Notes under the pieces: model-generated
The model's database searches: none
Seen by the model: the letters and a program-made list of their open reading frames with translations, nothing else
Told to the model about the DNA's origin: nothing
From: Vallitalea sp.
GTDB taxonomy: Bacteria > Bacillota > Clostridia > Lachnospirales > Vallitaleaceae
DNA length: 64,000 nucleotides
Reading direction: 5' to 3'
NCBI RefSeq assembly: GCF_025211055.1
Contig: NZ_JAOARO010000094.1
Span: 92,882-156,881, forward strand
Position numbers and translations under genes: made by a program
Shown: piece after piece, positions 8,741 to 17,438 of the stretch
Layout: each line of letters opens with the position of its first letter
How positions within the stretch are numbered: position 1 is the first letter of the stretch

Positions 8741-9223
8741 ATGGATGTAATTAGAACTAGTTTATTTTATAGAATTATTAAGTATGTTGATAGAATACAT
8801 GAGTATAGTTTTTTCTATAAAACAAGGAAAAAGAATAAAATTCATAGATCTACTAAGTTTGAACATTCAATATATCATTATTCATTAATATATAAACTAT
8901 TGTGTGCTATAGGAAAGGTTTTTAGTGTATTGTTTGGTTGTATCAATAAAGGTTGTAGAACTAGCTTGATAATAAATGCAATAGGTAAGTTAACTTATGA
9001 TATGAAGAATAAAAAAATAAGAGTATTTAACCAATTTATGATAAGTTTTATTATTGGATATATAATAACTAATATTGCTTTTAATATGTTTGCTAGCTAT
9101 AAGCTAAAATACGTACTAGTATTTGCTGTATTAACACTAGCTGTTAATTTTATAGCTTATTTGATATGTAAATATAAAGAACATAGTTTGTTTATTTGTC
9201 TGTTTAGCAAGATTATAAATTAA
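8741..9223 (+). CDS. small unknown membrane protein of the polysaccharide operon
   Basis: 160 residues, Lys- and Tyr-rich in the first 45 positions, then hydrophobic segments at about 52-68 (YKLLCAIGKVFSVLFG), 100-118 and 124-143. GAGAGGAAAG upstream supports the ATG at 8741. I do not recognise a named domain. Small proteins of this type occur just before O-antigen-ligase-like genes in clostridial clusters, so a partner of the polymerase/ligase that follows is a reasonable guess. The gap to the next start is about 40 bases, consistent with one transcript. Confidence 0.7.
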   Translation: MDVIRTSLFYRIIKYVDRIHEYSFFYKTRKKNKIHRSTKFEHSIYHYSLIYKLLCAIGKVFSVLFGCINKGCRTSLIINAIGKLTYDMKNKKIRVFNQFMISFIIGYIITNIAFNMFASYKLKYVLVFAVLTLAVNFIAYLICKYKEHSLFICLFSKIIN

Positions 9224-9264
9224 TATTAATATGAGAAAATAATACAAGTTAGTTGGTGAACAAT

Positions 9265-10629
9265 GTGAAAAATAAAATAAATGTATTGATTATAATAATT
9301 GGTTTGGCTATTGGTATAATAGGTGCAAAATTAGGCATTAGTATTGCTATTGGGGCAACAATGATTGTAATATTAGCAGCTGCTATCATTTTAGATTATC
9401 AAAAAACGGTTATACTACTTGGAATATATGTTTTTATTGATTTTGCAGTAAGGAACCTAGCGGGTCTAGCTGTTTTTTCAAGTATATGGGATGAACTGAT
9501 GTTTCTAGGTTTTATATGTATTTTTATCTATAAATTAATCCGTTATAGAAATAAGAGTATTTATAAATCAACCCCTTTAGATTTTCCCATTGTATTTTTT
9601 GTTTTAATGGGTATTCTTTTAGTGTTTATTAACTCCCCGAATCTAGGAATTGCAATTGATGGATTAAGAGCAGTTGTGCAGTATATGCTATGGTATTTCT
9701 TAGCTGTTCAATTACTTGATTCTACAAAAAGTATTCTAAAAGTATATTGGGTATTAACTTCAGTAGGAACATTATTAGGTTTACATGGTATATATCAATA
9801 TCTAACAGGTGCTGAGATGTTGGGTAACTGGGTAGATAGTGCAGAAAATATAACTACTAGAGCGTATTCTATTGTAGGAAGCCCTAACATATTAGGTGCG
9901 GTATTTGTACTATTTATTCCTATGAGCATAGCCCTTTTAACTTCTGATCATAATAGATGGAGAAAATTTATCGCATTTTGTATGACAGTAGTTATGGCTG
10001 GAGGATTATTTGCAACTATGTCAAGAGGAGCATGGATATCTGCTGCATTTGGTATAGGTATATTTATAATATATAAAAATAAAAAACTATTATTACCTCT
10101 TATATTATGCGGAGGAATAGCTCTACTTATGGTTCCTTCCTTATCTAATAGACTTACTTATATGTTTACAGATGAATATAAAGCAAAGTCTTCGAGGGGT
10201 GGTAGAATATATAGATGGGAAGAAGGAATAGAAGCTTGGAGTGAAGGTAATAAAGTTATTGGTTTAGGATTAGGAAGATATGGAGGAGCTGTTGCGACTA
10301 ATAATGATTTATCTCCGTTCTATATGGATAATTACTATCTTAAGACATTAGCTGAGATGGGTATACTAGGATTAGTATCATTTATTTTACTTCTAATATG
10401 TGTGGTAAAATGGTGTACCACAGCAGTCATAGAAGAACGTGATAGAAGGAAAAAAGACCTAATGATGGGATTATTTGCAGGAGCGTTAGGTATGTTAGCG
10501 CAGAATGGTGTAGAAAATATATTTGAAGTTCCTATGATGGTTACCTATTTTTGGCTTTGTATAGGAATGATAATGGCACTTAAATTGGATAAAAATAGAT
10601 ATAGCATAAGAGATAATATAATGAAATAA
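9265..10629 (+). CDS. O-antigen ligase/polymerase-like membrane protein
   Basis: About 454 residues with 10-12 predicted membrane segments. The GTG at 9265 is preferred because GGTGA (9255-9259) lies 5 bases before it; TTG 9253 and GTG 9256 are alternatives. The long extracytoplasmic loop region contains SSRGGRIYRWEEG and GLGLGRYGG, matching the Wzy_C/WaaL family, where Arg and His residues in such loops bind undecaprenyl-phosphate-linked glycan. It should polymerise repeat units or transfer the glycan to its acceptor on the outer face. Context (flippase, CsaB, TagA) suggests the wall polymer polymerase. Ligase versus polymerase cannot be separated by sequence. Confidence 0.8.
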   Translation: MKNKINVLIIIIGLAIGIIGAKLGISIAIGATMIVILAAAIILDYQKTVILLGIYVFIDFAVRNLAGLAVFSSIWDELMFLGFICIFIYKLIRYRNKSIYKSTPLDFPIVFFVLMGILLVFINSPNLGIAIDGLRAVVQYMLWYFLAVQLLDSTKSILKVYWVLTSVGTLLGLHGIYQYLTGAEMLGNWVDSAENITTRAYSIVGSPNILGAVFVLFIPMSIALLTSDHNRWRKFIAFCMTVVMAGGLFATMSRGAWISAAFGIGIFIIYKNKKLLLPLILCGGIALLMVPSLSNRLTYMFTDEYKAKSSRGGRIYRWEEGIEAWSEGNKVIGLGLGRYGGAVATNNDLSPFYMDNYYLKTLAEMGILGLVSFILLLICVVKWCTTAVIEERDRRKKDLMMGLFAGALGMLAQNGVENIFEVPMMVTYFWLCIGMIMALKLDKNRYSIRDNIMK

Positions 10630-10668
10630 TAAGTTTCAAGCGTTTATTTCAAAGGAATGGGTGTTTAC

Positions 10669-11754
10669 ATGATTAATATTGTAATCTCTGGATATATTGG
10701 TTATAGTAATTGTGGTGATGATGCAATACTATCAGCTATATGTGAAGGAATTAGAGAATTAAATATAGAGGCTAATATTACAGCTTTGTCTAAGAATCCT
10801 GTAATTACTATGAAAGATAATAATATAAAATCAATATATAGGTTTGATTGGAAAGAAGTTAATAGAACTATAAAGAGTGCTGATATTATAATAAGTGGCG
10901 GGGGCAGCTTACTACAAGATACAACAAGTACAAGATCACTACTATATTATCTAGGAATAATTAAGTTGGCTAAATTATATAAGAAAAAAGTTATGCTTTA
11001 TGCTAATGGAATTGGACCCATTTATAAAAAATTAAATCGAATGATGACAAAATACATAGTTAATAAGGTGGATATAATAACTCTTAGAGACGAATTGTCC
11101 AAGAAAGATCTAGAGAGTATGGAAGTAACGAAGCCTAGAATACATGTTACTGCAGATCCTGTATTTTCTATGAATGTTAATAATAATGGCTATAAGAAAC
11201 TATTATTAGATAATGATATTCCACTTGATAAACCACTTGTTGGCATCTTATTTAGAGAATGGAAGAATATTAGATGTGAAAAGGTAATCGCAGAAGTATG
11301 TGATAAACTTGTAGAAGAAAAAGACGTAAATATAGTTTTTGTTCCAATGGAATACAAAGAAGATATAGCTATTAGTAAACACATTTCTAATAATATGAAG
11401 AAAAAATCTTATGTACTTGATAAAGACTTAGATTCATCATCTATCATAGGAGTTATAGGTGAAATGCATATGATACTAAGTATGAGACTTCATGCGTTAT
11501 TATTTGCTGCATTAAGCAGTATACCTATGGTTGGATTTGTATATGACCCAAAAGTAAGTTGTTATCTAGAACTAATGGATATGCCTTCAGCAGGTGATGT
11601 TAAGAAACTAGATATAACATCAATTAATAATATTGTTAATGATGTTTATAATAATTATGATAATTATGTTGAAAAGCTAAATGAAATAAAGGTTGAGATG
11701 AAAAAGAAATCAGAACTCAACAATAAATATCTTTTAGATTTGATAAATGAATAA
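10669..11754 (+). CDS. csaB: polysaccharide pyruvyl transferase
   Basis: About 361 residues. The first ATG at 10657 touches the AAAGGA site, so the second ATG (10669, followed by INIVISGYIG) is more likely. CsaB enzymes transfer pyruvate from phosphoenolpyruvate to a sugar of the wall polymer as a ketal. Family features seen are the N-terminal GYIGYSNCGDDAIL, SGGGSLLQDTTSTRS, and the late MRLHALLFAALSSIPMVGFVYDPKV with the conserved R-x-H. Pyruvylated ManNAc in secondary cell wall polymers is the ligand of SLH-domain proteins in Bacillus and relatives, so this gene suggests an SLH-anchored surface layer. No SLH gene is in the window. Confidence 0.88.
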   Translation: MINIVISGYIGYSNCGDDAILSAICEGIRELNIEANITALSKNPVITMKDNNIKSIYRFDWKEVNRTIKSADIIISGGGSLLQDTTSTRSLLYYLGIIKLAKLYKKKVMLYANGIGPIYKKLNRMMTKYIVNKVDIITLRDELSKKDLESMEVTKPRIHVTADPVFSMNVNNNGYKKLLLDNDIPLDKPLVGILFREWKNIRCEKVIAEVCDKLVEEKDVNIVFVPMEYKEDIAISKHISNNMKKKSYVLDKDLDSSSIIGVIGEMHMILSMRLHALLFAALSSIPMVGFVYDPKVSCYLELMDMPSAGDVKKLDITSINNIVNDVYNNYDNYVEKLNEIKVEMKKKSELNNKYLLDLINE

Positions 11755-11784
11755 AATAAAAAATGAAAGGATTAATATTAATAG

Positions 11785-12510
11785 ATGAAAGTTGATATTT
11801 TAGGAGTTAAAATAGATGATTTAACTATGGACAAAGCTGTAAATAAGGTTATCCAATATACCAAGAGCGAAAAAAAATATAAAATCTATACTCCTAATCC
11901 TGAATTTGTTATGACGGCAAATGAAGATGAAGAGTTTAGAAGTATTCTTAATGAAGGTGATTTGGTCATTCCTGATGGAATAGGTATTGTTATTGCTTCT
12001 AAAATAATGAAAAAAAGTATAACAGAACGTGTTGCGGGATATGATCTCCTACAAAATATTTTTAGTAAGATTAAAGATACTGATAAATCTGTATATTTTT
12101 TTGGGGCTGCAAAAGGAGTAGCATTACAAGCTGCGAAGAAAATGCAAGAAGTTTATGAGGGTCTGAATATCATTGGAATTCATGATGGATATTTTGATGA
12201 AGAAGAAGAGAAAAAAATCATTAGAGAAATTAATTCCCTTAAACCAGATATATTATTAGTAGGTCTAGGTGCTCCGAAACAAGAAAAATGGATAAACCAA
12301 AATATTGATAACCTAAATATAAGAGTCGCCATAGGTGTTGGTGGTAGTTTTGATGGTATGGCAGGAATAGTAAAAAGAGCTCCTGAAATATATCAAAAAT
12401 TAGGTCTGGAATGGTTTTATAGACTTATAAAACAACCAACTAGAATTAAAAGGATGATAAAATTACCTATGTTTCTAATAAAAGTTATTATATATAGGAA
12501 ACACCCATAA
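11785..12510 (+). CDS. tagA: WecG/TagA/CpsF N-acetylmannosaminyltransferase
   Basis: 241 residues, full length for the family. It adds ManNAc (or ManNAcA) from its UDP form to undecaprenyl-PP-GlcNAc at the inner membrane face, the second step of linkage-unit synthesis. Visible are YTPNPEF and PDGIGIV near residues 37-75 (the catalytic Asp lies in the PDG), the Rossmann-like FFGAAKGVA, LLVGLGAPKQEKWI, and VGVGGSFDGMAG. The C-terminal basic stretch WFYRLIKQPTRIKRM is the membrane-docking tail. It is the last gene of the operon, 30 bases after csaB and followed by a terminator-like hairpin. It fits with wecC, which could supply UDP-ManNAcA. Confidence 0.9.
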   Translation: MKVDILGVKIDDLTMDKAVNKVIQYTKSEKKYKIYTPNPEFVMTANEDEEFRSILNEGDLVIPDGIGIVIASKIMKKSITERVAGYDLLQNIFSKIKDTDKSVYFFGAAKGVALQAAKKMQEVYEGLNIIGIHDGYFDEEEEKKIIREINSLKPDILLVGLGAPKQEKWINQNIDNLNIRVAIGVGGSFDGMAGIVKRAPEIYQKLGLEWFYRLIKQPTRIKRMIKLPMFLIKVIIYRKHP

Positions 12511-12514
12511 ATAC

Positions 12515-12556
12515 ATACACAAGATATGATGAAAACTCAAGTGTATTTTATTTTTA
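12515..12556 (+). terminator. possible terminator after tagA
   Basis: ATACAC (12515-12520) pairs with GTGTAT (12541-12546) and is followed by a T-rich run. The stem is short and the loop is 20 bases, so this is a weak candidate, but it sits where the polysaccharide operon should end. Confidence 0.45.
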
Positions 12557-12592
12557 CCATATTTGAAATTTGTGTAACAGAAGGAGAAAATT

Positions 12593-13462
12593 ATGGAATT
12601 GACAAGTAAGCGAAAACCTATTATAGATTATTTTATAATAATTGTAGGAGTAACATTATTAGCAGCGGGATTAAATATGTTTTTTATCCCTTTGGATCTT
12701 GTAACAGGTGGAGTTACTGGTTTGGCTATAATTATTAAAAAGTTAACTGAAAACATAGTACCAGGTGGGGTTGAACCCTGGATTACTAATATTGTAATAA
12801 ATATTCCTTTGTTTTTAACAGCGGTACTTATTAAGGGCAAAAATTTTGGTGGTAGAAGTTTATTTTCTACAATGTTTTTATCATTAGCTTTAATCTATAC
12901 ATCTTATTTACCTCAAGCTACTAATGATATGCTTCTTGGGAGTGTATTTGGTGGAGTTATATCTGGAGCTGGGCTAGGATTGGTTTTTTCAGCTTATTCA
13001 ACTACAGGTGGAACAGATTTGGCTGCTAGTATAATACAACACTATATAAAACATATATCAGTAGCCCAATTAATGCTCATATTAGATGCAATCATTATTA
13101 TATCAGGATATTTCATCTTTGGAATTGAAAAAGCTATGTACGCTTTAGTAGCAGTATTTATTTCTGCTAAGATTATAGATGCAATTTTAGAAGGTATTCA
13201 TTTTTCAAAAGCTGCATTTATCATATCTGACCATAACGATGTAATATCAAAAGAAATAATGCAGAGATTAGATAGAGGGGCGACAGGCTTACAAGGTAGT
13301 GGTAAATTTTCTAATAAGAGTAAAGAAATTCTTCTTTGTGTTGTATCAAAAAAGGAAATTGTCAAATTAAAAGAAATTGTGAGAGAATATGATAAATCTG
13401 CATTTGTTATTGTTGCAGATGTAAAAGAAGTTCTCGGTGAAGGATTTATAGAATACAAGTAG
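12593..13462 (+). CDS. YitT family membrane protein
   Basis: 289 residues with AGAAGGAG upstream. The first 200 residues hold about five hydrophobic segments, including the hallmark AAGLNMFFIPLDLVTGGVTG near residue 24 and STTGGTDLAA near 140 (YitT_membrane domain). The final 80 residues form a soluble DUF2179 domain (SDHNDVISKEIMQRLDRGATGLQG). This two-domain plan is standard for YitT, YqfU and YpjC. The biochemical function is not established; a transport role has been suggested from the topology. It stands alone between the polysaccharide operon and the sugar-ATPase gene and probably has its own promoter. Confidence 0.85.
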   Translation: MELTSKRKPIIDYFIIIVGVTLLAAGLNMFFIPLDLVTGGVTGLAIIIKKLTENIVPGGVEPWITNIVINIPLFLTAVLIKGKNFGGRSLFSTMFLSLALIYTSYLPQATNDMLLGSVFGGVISGAGLGLVFSAYSTTGGTDLAASIIQHYIKHISVAQLMLILDAIIIISGYFIFGIEKAMYALVAVFISAKIIDAILEGIHFSKAAFIISDHNDVISKEIMQRLDRGATGLQGSGKFSNKSKEILLCVVSKKEIVKLKEIVREYDKSAFVIVADVKEVLGEGFIEYK

Positions 13463-13853
13463 AATTGGTTCAATCCTATGGAATTACCTTATCTGATGAC
13501 TTTTATAAGTTAAATTATAAGCTAGAAAAATATATAAAAAAAAGTGATAATTTTATCTATATTTACTTATCTAGTTATCGGTATAGATAAGTTTACTAAT
13601 AAATAGGTTATATATAATGCAAAATTATTAAATTGGTGCTAACAGGTTACAATAATTGTTCAGCTTATTTTTGCAAGTATGACATAATTTATTCCTAGTT
13701 TTTAGGTAAAACATACTAGAAACTGAGTAGTATATCATAATTAGGTATTAAGAAATTAGTCATTATATATAGATTAGTAACTTATAAAAATAAATATTAT
13801 AGATATAAGTATTAATTAGAATTAGCAATATACAAAATAAACAAAATGAAAAC
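13463..13853. other. AT-rich gap after yitT-like gene
   Basis: No ORF of note. A 9-base-pair hairpin (13565-13573 with 13584-13592, core CTTATCTA/TAGATAAG) may end transcription of the YitT gene, although no T-run follows. A smaller stem ATACTA/TAGTAT lies near 13710-13730. Nothing else is recognised. Confidence 0.4.
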
Positions 13854-13963
13854 GGCTAATTTGTTTAATTAACCTATGGTATTAGCCCATGAAATATAGT
13901 ATATTATCATACGTAGATACATACAGAGCTGGAAAATTACAAAAATATCCTAAGGGGGCTAAT
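13854..13963 (+). promoter_or_regulatory. candidate Shine-Dalgarno-sequestering switch before ugpC
   Basis: ATTAGCCC at 13881-13888 is exactly complementary to GGGCTAAT at 13956-13963, which includes part of the ugpC ribosome binding site (AAGGGGG, 13952-13958). The same ATTAGCC can instead pair with GGCTAAT at 13854-13860. The two pairings exclude each other: the upstream one would free the ribosome site, the downstream one would mask it. This is seen in the sequence; that it acts as a switch is inference. Confidence 0.45.
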
Positions 13964-13968
13964 TTATT

Positions 13969-15081
13969 ATGGCAAGCTTATCATTAAAGAATATTAAAAA
14001 AGTATATGCTCAAGGAGTTACAGCTGTACAAGATTTTAATCTTGAAATCGCTGATAAAGAATTTATTATCTTTGTAGGACCATCAGGTTGTGGTAAATCA
14101 ACTACACTTCGTATGATTGCTGGACTTGAAGAAATCACAGATGGTGAATTATACATTGGTGAAAAATTAGTAAATGATGTTGAACCAAAAGACAGAGATA
14201 TCGCTATGGTATTCCAAAACTATGCATTATATCCTCATATGACTGTTTATGATAACATGGCATTTGGTCTTAAGCTTAGAAAAACTCCTAAGGCAGAAAT
14301 CCAAAAAAGAGTTACAGAAGCTGCTAGAATATTAGATATAGAGCATTTATTAGAACGTAAACCAAAAGCATTATCAGGTGGACAAAGACAACGTGTTGCT
14401 ATGGGTCGTGCTATTGTTCGTGAGCCAAAAGTATTCTTAATGGACGAACCTCTTTCAAACTTGGATGCTAAACTTAGAGTTCAAATGAGACTTGAAATTT
14501 CTAAACTACATCAAAGATTACAAACAACAATTATCTATGTAACTCATGACCAGGTTGAGGCGATGACATTAGGTACTCGTATTGTTGTTATGAAAGATGG
14601 TATTGTACAACAAGTTGATACACCAACAAACTTATACGAAAAACCACAAAACTTATTCGTAGCTGGATTCATCGGTTCACCACAAATGAACTTTGTTGAT
14701 TGTAAAGTAGCTAAGAATGGTAATGGTGTAGATTTAGTTTTTGAATCAAATAAAATTACTTTACCAGAAGCTAAAGCTAAAATATTAGTTGATGGTGGAT
14801 ACATTGGAAAAGAAGTTGTTATGGGTATTCGTCCACAAGATATTCATGATAGCCAAATATTCATTGAGTCATCACCAAAGAGTATAGTTATGGCTAATGT
14901 AAATGTAACAGAAATGTTAGGTTCTGAAACATTCTTATATGTTATTGTTGATGGTTATGATATGACAGCACGTGTAGATCCAAGATCAAAAGCTAAGCCA
15001 GGTGATAAAGTTGAATTAGCTATTGACTTAAATAGAATTCATGTTTTTGATAAAGAAACAGAAAAGACTATTACTAACTAA
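13969..15081 (+). CDS. ugpC: multi-sugar ABC transporter ATPase (UgpC/MsmX type)
   Basis: 370 residues. The nucleotide-binding domain shows Walker A GPSGCGKST (residues 37-45), the Q-loop in VFQNYALYPHM, signature LSGGQRQR (about 136), Walker B FLMDEPLSNLDAKL and the H-loop YVTHDQ. The C-terminal 130 residues form the MalK-like OB/TOBE regulatory domain (GIRPQDIH). It energises carbohydrate importers from the cytoplasmic side. No permease or binding protein is adjacent, which fits the shared ATPase role of MsmX/MsiK, serving several sugar importers encoded elsewhere. The strong site AAGGGGG precedes the ATG and may be subject to an RNA switch. The codons look cleaner and more regular than in neighbours, as for a highly expressed gene. 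Confidence 0.92.
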   Translation: MASLSLKNIKKVYAQGVTAVQDFNLEIADKEFIIFVGPSGCGKSTTLRMIAGLEEITDGELYIGEKLVNDVEPKDRDIAMVFQNYALYPHMTVYDNMAFGLKLRKTPKAEIQKRVTEAARILDIEHLLERKPKALSGGQRQRVAMGRAIVREPKVFLMDEPLSNLDAKLRVQMRLEISKLHQRLQTTIIYVTHDQVEAMTLGTRIVVMKDGIVQQVDTPTNLYEKPQNLFVAGFIGSPQMNFVDCKVAKNGNGVDLVFESNKITLPEAKAKILVDGGYIGKEVVMGIRPQDIHDSQIFIESSPKSIVMANVNVTEMLGSETFLYVIVDGYDMTARVDPRSKAKPGDKVELAIDLNRIHVFDKETEKTITN

Positions 15082-15132
15082 GGATAGTTATTGTTGATAA
15101 GATTACTAACATAATGATATGTTGAATATATT

Positions 15133-15163
15133 AAAGGGAATGTAAAATACTTCATTCCCTTTT
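15133..15163 (+). terminator. terminator after ugpC
   Basis: AAAGGGAATG (15133-15142) pairs perfectly with CATTCCCTTT (15153-15162) across a 10-base loop, with a short T-run at the end of the stem. It lies about 50 bases after the ugpC stop. Confidence 0.75.
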
Positions 15164-15347
15164 AGTTTGCTTGTTATAAGAAAAAGCGAACTTTTTTGGA
15201 TATAATTATTACAAGGTTATTTAGTAATTGTTACTTGTCATTACCACAATATAACTAATAATATATAGGTAAAAATGAAAAAAATATAAAAAACTGGATA
15301 TTCGTTATTAAAAATCAATAATATTTATGATCTTTTGGTAAATGATT

Positions 15348-15390
15348 AAGAGGAAATACACAAAATTACGTATTCCCTCTTTTATTTTTG
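15348..15390 (+). terminator. second terminator between ugpC and cdaR-like gene
   Basis: 15348-15359 pairs with 15370-15381 at 11 of 12 positions (AAGAGG...CCTCTT ends) and is followed by TTTATTTTT. No gene ends directly before it. Between the two terminators is a 185-base stretch with a TATAAT at 15201-15206, so a short untranslated transcript could end here. The rest of 15082-15519 shows nothing else beyond TGC-TATAAA at 15398-15406, a possible extended -10 for the next gene. Confidence 0.65.
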
Positions 15391-15519
15391 TAGATTTTGC
15401 TATAAAATATATAATAAGGGAAATAGTAAAGCCTAAAATTGGAAATAATTCTAATAATAAATATTTTATTCACTTATATAATATGCATTTCAATACTAAA
15501 TAATAAGGGAGAGAAATAA

Positions 15520-16611
15520 ATGATATCAAACCAGATTATTCAAAACACCATTGAAGGACTTAAGACGATAACACGTATTGATATAAGTGTTATAGATCCA
15601 GATGGGAAGATACTAGCAACAACTGAAGAAGGCAGATTAGAAGAATACAATTTTGCAGTTCCAGATTTCGTAAGGTCACAAGCAGAAAGTCAATTAGTTC
15701 TAGGGTATCACTTTTTTAAAGTATACGACGATCATAATGTAGAATATGTAGTTTCTGCAAAAGGTGAAACTGATGATGTTTATAAAATAGGTAAAATAGC
15801 ATCTTTCCAAATACAGAATCTATTAGTAGCCTATAAAGAAAGATTCGACAAAGACAATTTTATCAAAAACTTATTACTTGATAACCTATTACTTGTGGAT
15901 ATATATAATAGGGCTAAGAAACTTCATATTGAGACAGATGTTAGAAGAGTAACTTTTTTAGTAGAAACTAAATTCGAGAAAGATAATAATGCACTTGAAA
16001 TCGTAAGAAGCATATTCCCTTTAAAAACTAAAGATTTTATTACTGCAGTTGATGAAAAAAATATAATTATAGTTAAGGAATTAGATGAAAACGATACTAA
16101 TGAAGATATCAATAAAATAGCAAAAGTGATTTTGGATACTCTTAATACAGAGGCTATGAGTAGTGTCTATGTAGCTATGGGTACAGTAGTAAATGATATT
16201 AAAGATGTTTCACGTTCTTATAAAGAAGCTAAAATGGCTTTAGAAGTGGGTAAAATATTCTATGTGGACAAGTATATTATAGGCTACAATAACCTAGGAA
16301 TTGGAAGAATCATATATCAATTACCATTACCACTTTGCCAAATGTTCATAAAAGAAATATTTCATGGAAAATCACCTGATGATTTTGATAAAGAAACTAT
16401 TACTACAATAAATAAATTCTTTGAAAATAGTTTGAATGTATCAGAAACATCAAGACAGTTATATATTCATAGGAATACTCTTGTATATAGATTAGATAAA
16501 CTACAAAAGAATACAGGTCTTGACTTACGTATTTTTGAAGATGCTATTACATTCAAAATAGCATTGATGGTTGTTAAGTATATGAAATTTATAAGTGAAT
16601 CGGAATATTAA
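15520..16611 (+). CDS. CdaR-type (sugar diacid) transcription regulator
   Basis: 363 residues preceded by AAGGGAGAG. The N-terminal third has the sugar-diacid-recognition form (ISNQIIQNTIEGLKTITRIDISVIDPDGKILATT). The middle resembles the GGDEF-like region of CdaR/PucR regulators, and the C-terminus carries a PucR-type helix-turn-helix (about residues 305-350: VSETSRQLYIHRNTLVYRLDKL). In the E. coli family member the ligand is glycerate or a sugar diacid and the protein activates uptake and catabolic genes. No such genes lie next to it here. It follows the orphan sugar ATPase, so a role in carbon-source control is plausible inference; the ligand is unknown. Confidence 0.8.
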   Translation: MISNQIIQNTIEGLKTITRIDISVIDPDGKILATTEEGRLEEYNFAVPDFVRSQAESQLVLGYHFFKVYDDHNVEYVVSAKGETDDVYKIGKIASFQIQNLLVAYKERFDKDNFIKNLLLDNLLLVDIYNRAKKLHIETDVRRVTFLVETKFEKDNNALEIVRSIFPLKTKDFITAVDEKNIIIVKELDENDTNEDINKIAKVILDTLNTEAMSSVYVAMGTVVNDIKDVSRSYKEAKMALEVGKIFYVDKYIIGYNNLGIGRIIYQLPLPLCQMFIKEIFHGKSPDDFDKETITTINKFFENSLNVSETSRQLYIHRNTLVYRLDKLQKNTGLDLRIFEDAITFKIALMVVKYMKFISESEY

Positions 16612-16620
16612 ACATAAAAA

Positions 16621-16685
16621 TATACGTGTAAAAGACGATAAAGCAATTGTAGTTATCTACAATTGCCTAAGTCTTTTATCGTATA
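16621..16685. terminator. long near-palindromic hairpin after cdaR-like gene
   Basis: GCAATTGTA (16643-16651) pairs with TACAATTGC (16658-16666). The outer segments TAAAAGAC (16629-16636)/GTCTTTTA (16671-16678) and TATACG (16621-16626)/CGTATA (16680-16685) continue the stem. It ends the regulator gene before ftsE. The absence of a T-run immediately after is atypical, but T-rich sequence lies within the descending arm. Confidence 0.65.
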
Positions 16686-16751
16686 GTAAAATCATTTACA
16701 TATGAGTCGGAGTAAAATAATAATTTGTTTTTGTAGTTAGGAGGATATTAG

Positions 16752-17438
16752 TTGATACGTCTTGAAAACATTACAAAGATATATTCCAATGGGGTATGTG
16801 CTTTGAATAATGTATCATTGGGAATAGAAAAAGGAGAATTCGTTTTTATAGTTGGGAATAGTGGTTCTGGAAAAACTACATTAATAAAATTATTGATGAA
16901 GGAACTAGATTCTACTGAAGGAAAAATATTTGTTGATGACAAGGATATAACAAGATTAAAAAGACGTTATGTTTCAACATTAAGAAGAAACATTGGAGTT
17001 GTATTTCAAGATTTTAGATTACTTGATAAGATGACTGTATATGATAACGTTGCTTTTGCACTTAAAGTAACAGAGGCATCAAATAAAAAGATAAGAAGAA
17101 GTGTACCTATGGTATTATCAATGGTGGGTCTTTCCAAAAAGGCAAAAATGTACCCAACAGAGATTTCAGGTGGAGAAAAACAAAGAACAGCGTTAGCTAG
17201 AGCAATTGTTAATAATCCCCCGATTCTAGTAGCAGATGAACCTACAGGAAATCTTGATCCTAATAATTCATGGGAAATAATGAAATTGCTAACAGAAATT
17301 AATATGAGGGGTACCACAGTAGTTGTTGTAACTCACGATAAAGAGATGGTTAACGCAATGAAAAAACGAGTTGTTACCCTTAATAATGGCTGTATTGTAA
17401 GAGATGTGCAAAGGGGAGACTACGGGGATGAAGCTTAG
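16752..17438 (+). CDS. ftsE: cell division ATP-binding protein FtsE
   Basis: 228 residues from the TTG at 16752, with TTAGGAGG 7 bases upstream. ABC ATPase motifs: Walker A GNSGSGKTT (about 36-44), signature ISGGEKQR (about 140), Walker B ILVADEPTGNLD (about 158-169), H-loop VVTHD. The FtsE-specific FQDFRLLDKMTVYDNV follows the Q-loop. FtsE binds FtsX at the septum and uses ATP to drive a periplasmic/wall peptidoglycan hydrolase. Its last 11 bases overlap the start of ftsX. The order ftsE-ftsX-M23 peptidase-ctpA is conserved in Firmicutes. Confidence 0.95.
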   Translation: MIRLENITKIYSNGVCALNNVSLGIEKGEFVFIVGNSGSGKTTLIKLLMKELDSTEGKIFVDDKDITRLKRRYVSTLRRNIGVVFQDFRLLDKMTVYDNVAFALKVTEASNKKIRRSVPMVLSMVGLSKKAKMYPTEISGGEKQRTALARAIVNNPPILVADEPTGNLDPNNSWEIMKLLTEINMRGTTVVVVTHDKEMVNAMKKRVVTLNNGCIVRDVQRGDYGDEA

